Shown here: one piece after another, positions 24,208-35,900 of the stretch
Position numbering within the stretch: position 1 is the first letter of the stretch
Layout of the letters: every line of letters begins with the position of its first letter
Notes under the pieces: generated by a model
What the model was told of the DNA's origin: nothing
The model's input: the letters and a program-made list of their open reading frames with translations, nothing else
The model's database searches: none
Source of the DNA: Garcia nutans
Lineage: Eukaryota; Streptophyta; Magnoliopsida; Malpighiales; Euphorbiaceae
Direction: 5' to 3'
NCBI GenBank assembly: GCA_947685225.1
Contig: CANTUV010000051.1
Coordinates: forward strand, 2,976,001 to 3,040,000
DNA: 64,000 bases
Made by a program: the position numbers and the translations under genes

Positions 24208-24793
24208 AAACTTAAAGAAGCTGAAAAATTAACGTGGCCACCGCATCATAATTTTATAAAATCAGTAATTATAAAATGAGAGTGCAGTAAAAATCAAAAG
24301 GCTTTTTTAATACAGTATTTTTGAAAAATGATTTTATTTATAGGTTATTTTTGTAAGAAGCCATTTTTTTTTTCCATCCATTCTTCTCAAAACAAATAAA
24401 GATTTAGGAATTTGGACATAAGAATTGTTAAAAAAAAAAAAAAAGGAACAGGGAGCCCATTAGAAGGGCAAAGCTTACTCCTCTTCCACCATTTTTGTAG
24501 GTCACTCTCTTTATCAATCAAATTTTCATCATTCAATGAAAAAAAAAAGAAGATTTTCTTTTGTTTAACCCTAATTTTGATATTTGATATCTTTTCATGG
24601 CTTCGTTTTCTCTGAAAATTAATCAATTTCCCTCCATCGACTAAACAATAACAATCCCCACTTTTGTTTGTTTGCTTGTTTTTATTTATTTATTTTTAAA
24701 TTGTTTAATGTAATCAAAAACCCCCAAATGCAAACCATTAAACCCCACCGCACTTCCGTCTGCACCACCACCCATTTATCCCCTTTCTCCAAC
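24208..24793. other. Upstream region of ARP6
   Basis: AT-rich sequence with a poly-A tract at about 24430-24444 and a pyrimidine-rich leader just before the start codon. The first frame reading into ARP6 from 24668 has an upstream ATG, but conservation begins at 24794. Confidence 0.45.
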
Positions 24794-27345
24794 ATGTCAA
24801 ACGTCATCGTCCTCGACAATGGCGGCGGCTTCATAAAAGCCGGCCGCGGTGGCGAACGTGACCCTGTTACTGTTATCCCCACTTGTCTCTACCGTCCCCT
24901 CTCTTCTAAAAAATTCCTCACCCATCTCCCGCAACCGCCTCTGCAACCGAAGATTTAACCTCCGCCGCCGTTCGCCGTCCAATCGACCGTGGCTACTTAA
25001 TAAATCCGGACCTCCAGCGAGACATTTGGAACCACCTCTTTGCTTCTCTTCTTCATATTACTCCTTCCAATTCCTCTCTTCTCTTAACTGAACCTATGTT
25101 TTCTCTCCCATCAATTCAACGCCCCACAGATGAAATTGTCTTTGAGGATTTCGGTTTCAAGTCTCTCTTCATCACCGATTCGCCCAAGTTGGTTCATCTT
25201 TATGAGGCGAGTAGGAGGCCTTATGGGTTGGTCTCGAAGGCGCAGTGCAGTCTGTGGTGGATTGTGGATTCTTATTCACTCATGCGGCTCCTGTTTTGCA
25301 GAACTTCACACTCAATTTTGGTGTGAAGAAGATTGATTTGGGCGGGAAAGCACTTACCAATTACTTGAAGGAATTGGTTTCTTATCGCGCTGTGAATGTG
25401 ATGGATGAGAGCTTTATTATTGATGATGTTAAAGAGAAATTGTGTTTTGTTTCCCTTGATGTTGCTCGCGATTTCCAGATTGCCAGGTAATGAATTTGAA
25501 CATAATAATTTGTTGCTGGTTAATGGGTATATATCTATGTTGAATCTATTAGGATTTGAGAACTTTGCAATTCATTAAATTTACGTTCTCAAGTTGCTCT
25601 GAGTCTTCACAAATCTCTCTTGCATTCATTTCTCTATTGTTTTATAGGGATTTGATGAATATTGGCTTAGAAATTCAGTTTTCCTTGGTTAGCAGAGCTA
25701 CTGCATCTTTTGATTCACTTATGATTTTGAGAACCCTTTTTATAGAAAACGTGCAAGGGACAATCTTTTTCGCAGTACATATGTCCTTCCTGATGGCATC
25801 AATCACACTAAAGGTTTTTTTAAGGACCCGGATGAAGCAAAGAGATATCTCAATCCATCTTTTGAAACAGTGAAGGGTTTAGATCAGCCTGAAGCTTCAG
25901 ATAAGCTTGAGGACAGAAAAAGAATTGATTTAACAAAAAATGTGAGCTTCTTGTTTATGGAAGAGTGTTTTCTAGTTTAATTCTACTGGTTTTCAAATTC
26001 TTTTCTTTCTTTGCAGGAGTTTGACTTGACAAATGAATGGTTTCTTGTTCCAGAAATGATATTCCATCCTGCAGTTCTGGGTTTGTATCTTATTCTAGTA
26101 TCCTCAAGAATGATGCACGTTTTATATTTTCAGTTCAATCTATGAACAAGATAAACTTCTTTGGACTGCTTGATGCTTCCTGGATTTGAGAATTTGTCAT
26201 TACAATGATTATAATATTTGGGAAAGTGCCAGGGGGAAAGAAAAGAGTATCAGGGGATTAAATTTTATTCGTGCTCACTAGACTTGTCATTAAATTTCAA
26301 CAGAATTACTTAATTTTAATTTGTCACATAGAAATCATGTGCTACAATGTGTTTCAGTAGGCTCACTATTATCAAATTTTTATGTAAATTCAGCCACATG
26401 GTACGTGCGGCAATCAATTATTATTGTCAGTCATAAAATGAAAGATAGCCCACAGAACTTGAACTTTCTTGCTTTACTGTTGTACCCCAAATCAGGTCAA
26501 ATTTCTTCCAAAGCAACAACGACCTTATTGAAACACAAATGGAAGTTGATGTGATGTAAAATTAAGTGGCTACTTTGAAATTTTATGACATGGTGGAATT
26601 AGGAAATATTTTGAGCTCACATGCAGATGTCATGTTGTGAACTCTTTTGTGATGGCACATGCAGAAGAAAGCATTTGATGTTTGTTCCAGTTTTTTTAAT
26701 TGAAATTTAAGGCTGTGTGAATTTGAGCTCTTTTTTCAGGTATGAACCAGGCTGGACTTGCAGAGTGCATAGTGCGAGCTGTCAACTCTTGCCATCCTCT
26801 TCTCCACCCTGTGCTCTATGAGAGGTAATTGCAGAGAGCCTACGGTACCAAGTAGTTAACAAATTTCAACCTTTTGCTTTCTATCAGTAGTCAATTTGAT
26901 TAAATATTGCGTTTGCACAGTATCATATTAACCGGTGGAAGCACATTGTTTCCTCGGTTTGCTGAGAGACTGTAAGCTGCTATCCTTTCCCATTTTCTTG
27001 TATGCTGTAAATTGTATTTTGATATTTGGATTTCATCACGTCTGTGGATGAAATTGCAGGGAAATGGAGCTCTGCCCTCTTGTTCCAGATGAGTATCAAG
27101 TGAAGATAAGCACACAACAAGAGTAAATTTTTCACTCGTGCAAAATATTAATTTTTCATTTTGACCATCAATGCCAAAGCTTACCATTTGATAAAATGTT
27201 GTGATACTTGTCCAGTCCCATACTAGGTGTATGGAGAGGTGGATCACTTTTAGCATCAAGTCCTGATTTTGAAGCAATGTGTGCCGCCAAGTCCGAGTAC
27301 GAGGAACTTGGATCTGCTTGATGCCGTAGGAGATTCTTTCATTAA
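24794..27345 (+). pseudogene. ARP6: Actin-related protein 6 (ARP6), SWR1-complex subunit; reading frame broken
   Basis: ARP6 is a nuclear subunit of SWR1, which deposits H2A.Z; Arabidopsis arp6 mutants flower early. Seven exons are clear: 24794-25486, 25746-25941, 26017-26080, 26740-26824, 26921-26971, 27060-27122, 27216-27345, all with GT-AG junctions in compatible phase. Landmarks: MSNVIVLDNGGGFIKAG, DLTSAAVRRPIDRGYLIN, VVDCGFLFTHAAPVLQNFTL, IDLGGKALTNYLKELVSYR, GMNQAGLAECIVRAVNSCH, IILTGGSTLFP, GVWRGGSLLASSPDFE. Three defects are visible: a frame change after SSKKF (about 24908-24920), a second at QCSL (about 25251-25257), and TGA at 27319-27321 where the family has Arg, eight codons before TAA 27343-27345. 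Each frameshift looks like one missing base. Exons and splice sites are otherwise well kept, so a very young pseudogene or sequence error are both possible. Confidence 0.85.
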
Positions 27346-29987
27346 GTACTCTAAATGCTGAAGGTATGCAATGTCCTTGCTGGCATAGAAATTTTGTGCA
27401 ACTCAGTTCAGGAGCATTACAGATGAAATTAATCTTTTGCTACTCAAGTTGATATTCATAAATTGTGTTAATTTTTCTGCCAGTTGTGTGATAATTAAGC
27501 AGCACAAAGGAAAATGCATCTGGCACTCGACTTTCTTCTTTCTTCTTGAGCTTTGATGGCTCAGGTTGGATATTTGCTTGATGGAAGGCAATTACCTGAT
27601 TCTATGCATCAGCTTGACAAGGTGAAGTGCTGAATCCTGGCTTTTAGGTGCTGTTCTGAAGGACTCTTGTTGATAAATTTTCGCAAGTGCTGATATTGAT
27701 TGATGGCTAATGTATTCAGGTGCCAAACGGTTCCCAATTTTTGCTCTAAGGGTAAACCAGGGAAGCAACTACATCAGATGTTACAGACGTATGCGAATGT
27801 CAACTATGAAGCAGTGTCGAGCCACCCACCCAGGTCAAAGTGGCAGGGTGGGGTGGCTCCGCAGTTGAAATCTTGTTCTCTTATAGATTTTGTAATCTAA
27901 AAATGGATGGGTCGAAACATGTTTAGGATTCTAAATTTGAATCGCAAATAATATTCTTTTCTATTTCTTATTTGCTTGCTCAAGTAATGTGTTCTTGCCA
28001 TTCTACATAAGTGGAATTGAGACGATAGTCAAGAATAGTGGCTCTTACACCATATCATTCATTAAAAAGGGATCCGTAATTACCAAAAAGAAAAGAAAAG
28101 AAAAGAATTATTCAAGCATTTCAAAGCCAAGGGCCAGTATAATTAATAATCATCCAAGATGTTAACTGAGAAGTATATTGCCAACTAATTGACGTGAAAA
28201 ATAATTGAAAAGAAAAACATTGCCTTTTGCAAGAAAAGACTTCTTTTACATGTCGAATATAAAAATGCATTAAGCATTGATAAAATAAATGAATAAATAA
28301 ATAAACTCTTTTATCAGCTAAATCAATCCACAAAAATTACAAAAATGCAACCATCATATATTTTTCGAATTATTAAAATCTGAATTAAGGGGAGCAGATT
28401 TGTTATTTTTATTGTAATAGTTATGGTTTTGCCCGTTCAAATGATTATACATATATACATCAAAACAATAAATTTGATAGATTTATACTTATGAGATATT
28501 TGTGTTAAAGGTAAATAGCTAATTTATGAATTCGGGAATTAATAAGACAATGGAACACTTCCACATAAAATTATTTCAGCTTTTGTCGTAAAATGTCTAA
28601 TTCAGGGCTTCTATCAAATAAAATTTATATTGGTTAAAGAGGCTAGTCCATAAACCGCCCTTAACACAACTGTAAATATGAATTTATGGCCATTTATGTC
28701 AATTGTGATTAGAAAGAGTTTAAAAAAGAGATAAAAAGAGTGGTGCATGGTGAATTTTAGTGTGAGAAAAATTATTACGGTGTTGGCTTCAATAAAATAA
28801 CACATAATATGTTTGAGATGTGAGATTTTTGCCTTTAAATTTTGTAATTTATATTTTATTAATTAATAAAATTTCGAGCGTTAATTATCAAATTTGCTCT
28901 ACCATTGGGCAATTAAAAAAAAACCAATTTAATTACCAACATCTAGTATTATTTTCAAAAGTTTAATCCTAATTCATCTTTTTCCTAATCAAGTTCTTTT
29001 CTTTTTAATTTGGATCAACTTAAATTATACCAACATTTTTAATTGAATATATGACAATATGAAAAAACAAAACCTGCTCTATATTTTTAATTAATAAAAA
29101 ATATTAATTTTTTTAAAAAAATAAAATTTTAAATAATTCAGATTTTTTTAAAAAAAAATTCCTCCAACACAAAATTCGACAAAAAGCCAGAAAAAAAAAA
29201 TCACAACCGAAAAACAGGAAACAATCCCAAAGAAACAAAATATAACCTGCTGAACGACAAGCAGATAAGTGCATAAGGACTCCAATTATATCTATATATT
29301 AAAAAAATATAATTAAAGATATTAATTGAAATAATTGCGGGCCTGAATTGAGCATTTCCCACTTTTGTTCAATACAAATTTTAATCTAAAAAGAAAAGAT
29401 TTTTTTTTTTGGTAATCAGGAACCATGAAAGAAAAAAAAAAATAGAAATAACATAAACCCCCAGAATTTTTATGCAGCGCCTCACGTGAAAGAAACAACT
29501 AGGAATTAGTCAAAATAGCAATATTCCGCAGTAACAAAAAGGAAACTTACCGCTAAACAATCAGAGCACTGAACAAACAAAACTTCCTACTGTATAAAAA
29601 TGCCTAAAATTTTGACTTCAAGAATCAACAACGTAATCATTCTGGTTTTCTCACATTGTGCCAATATGAATTAATGATATCATTAAGGATGGGTATCACA
29701 ATGTGCTTCTCGTACTTTTTGTGGCTCGAGTTGATTTAAATAGTTGTGATCTACAACATCATCAACCGTCGACCCACTTTCGACAGCAAATTTTGCCACA
29801 AAGCCATTCCGTTGGGATAAAGATTGCACTGATTCCTTGCTCCTCCAAGCCCCAACTGGATCTGATGTAGGAATGATATATTTTGAATTGGCAATCTCTT
29901 CAACTCGTCATGAAAGCTTTTGGTGAAACATCTAGCTTTCAGTAACATCAAGGAATAAAATTATGCGAACTCAACATATTCATTCAA
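27346..29987. other. Intergenic region between ARP6 and the WDR11-like gene (convergent 3' ends)
   Basis: The left several hundred bases are probably ARP6 3' UTR, and the last 300 or so the WDR11-like 3' UTR (minus strand). Between them I see only AT-rich sequence. A short inverted repeat, GAGCCACCCACCC (27819-27831) against GGGTGGGGTGGCTC (27846-27859), could form a hairpin. No gene supported. Confidence 0.5.
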
Positions 29988-32900
29988 TTAGTTAGACAAC
30001 GGCTGTGAATCCATGCACAAATGCACCAATTTTCTTTGGTACTGTCCAAAATATTCACCAACTGCAATAACATCTTCATTCTCTGGGTTTAACCCACTTA
30101 AGTTGACTATAGTAGGCCTTGATTCATCATCTGAATTTCTCAAATCAGTAACAATTTCTCTATGTATTTCACGGCAAGCAAGTATGAACATTGCAGCTGT
30201 ATCAGGTGGTTGTGCTTCGCGGAGTACTGCCAGAGCCTCTTGCAGTGCACCAGCCGCAACATACAAAATTACAGCCCTGCATTGGGCCATTCTAAAGCTT
30301 AAATAGAGAACAAGCAAGTATCATGTTTAGAATGCTAACAAGACATTCAAGAAATAGCACCTCCAGATGTTGTGTTCAGAATGAAGAACATGGTCAGCCC
30401 ACCTGTGTAAAACCCTGCAGAAACACAAACTAGAAAAGAGATGAGGATGTCTACTTCAAGAGTCATGCAAATGATGCACAATGATAATGGTTAACAATAA
30501 CAAGTTGATGCAAAATAAAAGCAAAAAAGGACAAGGTAAATGTGTGAAGGCAATAAAAATTAAAGCCATGTTGTACTGGAGCTAATGGAATGTAACCGCA
30601 ACAAAAAATAATAGAAGCAATGAACTAAAATTTCATATGATTACATTGTATTACAATTTACAATATACCAAACAGAACCTAAGAGATTAATGCAAAAGAT
30701 GGCTTTCAACATAATTGGATAACAAAATATTAGTCGTCCCCAGCAATTCTAGTTAGATGGGATAAGAATTTATAATGTTGCTCCAAAAATGATAAGACAA
30801 GCATGTAATATTAACTAAAATCACACGAATGGAAGCCACCAGATTGGAAATGACAACACAAAATGAAAATTAATTACTAGAAAAAGATACAGAATCCTGC
30901 AAAATGCAAGAATAGCATAGTTTTTAGGGGAACTTTTAGGGTTTTTATGATAAAGCAAAAAATCAGAACCTTGCATAATCAGAGCCCTTCAAGTGTGCAG
31001 CGGCTAAAGTTGCAGCATCTGTCCAACATCCAGCATCTTGGAGCTGCAAAAGACATTGACCGGTCAATAAAAAGTCAAGTTTACAAATTAATTTTCCAAG
31101 CTTGATGGGATGCTGGAAAGAGAATTTGCTGTCCGCCTACCAAACGCTATAAAAAACTCTCCGTTACCATTGGGAGTACAAGTCCATTCCCGAATAAAGG
31201 AGCCATCATCGCTAAACTTTAAGAGGCCACTTGATACTTTCTCAGAGTGTGTCATTCCCCTGCCCTGCTCTCCTCTCCCTCCCACCCAATTTGATTTTTA
31301 AGGAGTGTATAGGCAATAATACATATACAAACCCTCTCTAATTCACCATTACTATTGGAAACTTCCCATGAACACAAATAATCCATCATGAGTATATACA
31401 ACAGGACAAAACTTTATCTTGTGATGCATCATGTGTGTAACTTTGTAGTATTCTCATAGCTGGTAAGACTCAAGGCCATGAATTTTTACTAGTCCTTTAA
31501 CTTGGAAGGCATTAGTTGTTTGGGGATATTTGATGAGTTATAAGTCCAAGAATATTTTCCATGATCTTTACCTCAGTTCAATTTTTTAAGAGAATGATGT
31601 TGCGAAGAATATGTTAGCCATAGAATTAAAGCAAGTTGGATAAGCGTAGAAGTTATATAAAAGTTTTATGTAATCGTAAGATATCAGTTAAATTGAAAAG
31701 CAAGTTTTATTATACTGCAGTATGGGTTGCTATGATGTGTTGGTGAGTATCAGGCATTGAAAAGGAAACATATTGGTAGGACGAATGTTGCCAAAATGAG
31801 AATGCTAAAATGAATATGTAGATATACCATGATGGATAAAATTTGCAATGGATATATTAGAGAAAAGGTGAAGGTAACTCCTGAAGGCAAGATAAAGGGA
31901 CATGGATTGAGATAGTTTCATGTGCAGCAAAGAACATTTCAAGGTAGATGTAATTAAAAGGAGTAGGGTTAGACCTAAATTATCCTAAGAAAAAGTGATT
32001 CAGAAATTATCTTATAATTCTATATATCTCCAAAGATATAGCCTATACTCGCTTAAAGAAAAGAAAAATCCATACGGCCGATCCCAATTAACTTGAGATT
32101 AGGACTTATTGTGTTGAGTTTACAATTTCAATATAAAAGTTTTGTACAAGCCTAAAAACGCCTTTTGCAAATTGCAAAATCTGTTGTATTTTGATGGAGG
32201 AAATGCAAAAGCTTTGAAAGATCATTATTTGCCTTTTACAGTTATTTGGATAAGGTAGCTTCTTTAGGGTCATTATGGTGCCCCATGCCCCATGCCCCAC
32301 ATCCAGATTCAGAATCAATAGATGTGTCTTCCTAGCAGATAAACAGGGAGTAAGGAACTTCTCCATACTTCTCTAAAAAAACAGAAAAGGGGGGAGAACT
32401 CTTAATGGAAAATTAGTGATGATCTATAGGAATCACTTTAATGATAGAAGCTCTGCTCATCCCTGATAATTTAACAATAACATATGCATTAGCCTCAGAA
32501 TTTTACAATTGTAGTTTGTTAAAAGCTGTTTCTCTTTCATCTGCCAGAAAAAAAACGAGTAACCGGTGCTTGGCCATCCAACAAGTAGCACAAAAGAGGA
32601 ACTTAAAAGTGGGAAAATAAAATGCTGGCCAAATAAAATACAAAGCTCAAGATTGTGACTATCTCAAACAGATCACTTCCTGATTACCCTGCTTTGACAG
32701 GTCCATATCAAGATAATGGTTTTTAATTTGCAAAAGCCCAGACTAATTCCTAGTCATCTGTCAAATATATTCCCTTCACCAACAGTGAAATACTTTTATA
32801 TTTTGGACTATCATGAAATCAACAGTCTCCCCTCATTTCTTTTATGAGAAAATTTAGCATATTTAAATTGAGAGGTTGTTGATGTTGAATATTAAAAAAT

Positions 32901-35900
32901 GCCTCTGAATTTGAAACAAAAGCCACTCTTTCATCACTAACACCAAAGACATTAAATATGAAAACAAGAGAAATTTATATGAAGTCTAACCTGAGAACAA
33001 GCTTCTTGATACCTTCCAACAGCACAAAGAAGATGAGTGCCAGACAATGATCTGTCAGTCCTGACCATATTAGCTGCAACAACCTTGATAATCATGTGAT
33101 AATCAAGAATCAGGAAAAGGAAAATATAAATCTTGTATGCCAATCACAATTTTTCTGCTGATGTTGAAACATATGCAGTCAAAGTAAATGCTCACCTTAA
33201 CTGCAAGTTCATGAAGAGACCTTGACACAGAAGAAGAAAGAGCAACTGCACGTAGAGCATTTGCATAGAAACAAGAGCTATCTGGAGAGGTGGAAAGCAA
33301 CAAACTAACTGCTGCTTCCAAATTCCCAACTAACACAAGCCTGCTTATGGAAATGAGATACAATTATTATCCAAGTGAATCTCGAGCCCTAAAATACAGG
33401 CAACACTGTAGAACTAGTTGAATCAAAAGAAACACTTTTTCTCGGAATTGCACATTTACATGCATGCTCTTTATCAACCTATCTGAGAGGTGTTGCTTTC
33501 AAACTCATGAAAGGAAATTCCGGATAAGGAATGAGTGCATTCACAATAATGTGGAAGTTACACATTAAAAATTGAATCCAGGCACAATTGAGATGATTCA
33601 GAATCCATCATTGTTTAGCAAATGCATCAGTTGGGAAGGTCAAGCATATCTAATTGCAGGATAATTAAGGGGCATATCTAGTATGAAAAAGGTGATGCAG
33701 TGGGAATTTAGCAAGACAGCTCTAAACCAAGTTGCAATGCCGGAAAAGAATTTGTAAAGCTGATCTCAACTAGATTAAGATTAAAGCAGAATTAAGTTGA
33801 GTAGAAACACTTCATGAAAGTGAAAAATTAATAGAAGATACTCGATGCCTGCTGAACAAAGTTAATCCCAAATTCCCAACTACTCAGGACACCATAAGAC
33901 AGTAGTCTTACGCAAAGATAAAATCATGAAGATTATGAAAATATTTGATTGTCAATTGGAATATTAAAAGACTTATTACGCCTAAACATAAAGAACCATC
34001 CATCTTCAGTTTTATTTCATCAACCACCAAAATGTTATCAAGCTTCAGAAAGAACAAAACAATACCAGGCATAACAAAAATGACAGCCAATTCATACTTC
34101 TTAAAGGCAAAAGGAGCAAAAGGATCTTGGAGCCTTGAAGCAGGCACACATGCCAAAGAGTTCAGGTGCAAAAATATAAATTTGCAAGATGCAAAAGATT
34201 AAGATCCAACTATCCATAACCAACTAAGATACTAGCACTGTTTAACTAACAACCAAAGAAACAACCTAACCACTGAAGTAAAACACAAAACAAATATAAC
34301 TCAACCAAAATATCATTTTTCCATCACTTGTTTAAGGCAGAAATTGGAGAAGTCACCCAAAAGAGAAACAAACACAGTAATAGCATCCAGAAACGAGAGT
34401 GATTCTTATCAGACACAAGTCCAGAAGCACCATTTCTCTGAGATGCTCTTGGAATTGTTGCTATGAGAAAGAAATAAAAGAAACGTAGGAAACCCAAAAA
34501 TATTGAAGCCGATATTGAAGCTTCCAAAGTAAGAAGGCAGAGAGAGAACAAGAGAGCACCCAAAACAAGGTAGGAGAGAGAAATGAGAAGCATGGGCATT
34601 GAACAGAAGCACTGATGACCGGCGATACCACAGGTGGTGGTTCAACAGGATTCCAATGAAAGCACTTCCAATAATCTTCCAGTGGGTCATACTGGTTTCT
34701 GGTAAATCGGCAAGTTCCAAATTTGGTGGTGGCTGGTTTTGGTGATGAAAGAGGAGGTGGCAATTTTGCCCTTTTCCCGGGACTTGCGCCTGAAAGGAGG
34801 AGGGAACCTAAGCCATAAAGCAGGTGCCTTGCCTTTCCCAGTAGAATTACCAGGGTTAGCACGCACCTCAGGCATGCTAACAACTAAAGCCAATTTATAT
34901 ATTCTCAAGCTTTAGATGGAACAAACTACACCAAAATTGTCCACTCACATAGCAGCAATTGACTAGCATAAAATAATAACCAGAACATACAGCAATGAAC
35001 ATAAAATAGAGGACTCACTCATGCACACGATTCTGAATGGCTTCTTCTCCCTCTAGCTTCTCATGCCAAGGAATTCGCTCATTAGCACTCTCCCATAATT
35101 CTTCTTGCTGGAAAGCCATCAATCCAAGCTGACCTTTGCTCTGTTACACAAGTAGCTCAATTTACAATAGAATATGATGTTCATGCATAAAAAATGATTA
35201 CATGAAGAGTGAGCAGCATAAAAAAGAAGAAGAGAAAAAGGAATGAAAACAAATAATACACAATTGACTTACCAATGAGTCTCTTTTCACAGTACCACTC
35301 ATTGATTTTCCCTTTGATGTAATTCTATTCAGCATAGCTGCATCATCAAGCTGTACGATTGAATCTGTGGTAGGTACTTTCTTTGGAGACTTATTTACCA
35401 AGTTATTCATCAAATGTTTCAGAGCATGAGGCAACTGCAGCCAGAAAAGTGCTTCCGAGGTTTCACCAAAAATAGCAGCTGCAAAAGAAAACCTCACAGA
35501 GCAACCTTTGTTGACAATGGTAGCATATAATCTTGCTCTCTCATCATCAAGAATGCAGCCTTGAAGAATGGGAAATATTTGGAACAGGTGAATACAAATC
35601 AAATTAATTAAATAGTCATATGAGAAAGCCTTTCCTAACATTAAATAAGAAAGGAAACCCACCTTCTTTCCGATAAGGCTCTAATACTTTAAGAAGCATT
35701 TCTGGCACTACAGAGTCCCCAATAGCAGGTATATCAATCATGTAACTCCGCAAATCTGCATCAGGTGTAGCAGTTCCAGGAATTGAGTGGAGCCTCTTAT
35801 CAATGGTTGTGCCACTAGTGTTAAACCAAGAGGGCTTCACACCCAATTGCAAGATCATCCGCAATGCCTGTAGCAAAGGAGCAGCAGCTGTGTGATATCA

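Noticed and set aside
34324..34908. Overlapping minus-strand frames of 73-140 codons, partly hydrophobic
   Set aside because: They lie inside the WDR11 intron between exons 16 and 15 and the spliced protein joins without them; an undetected element is possible, but no motif supports a gene.
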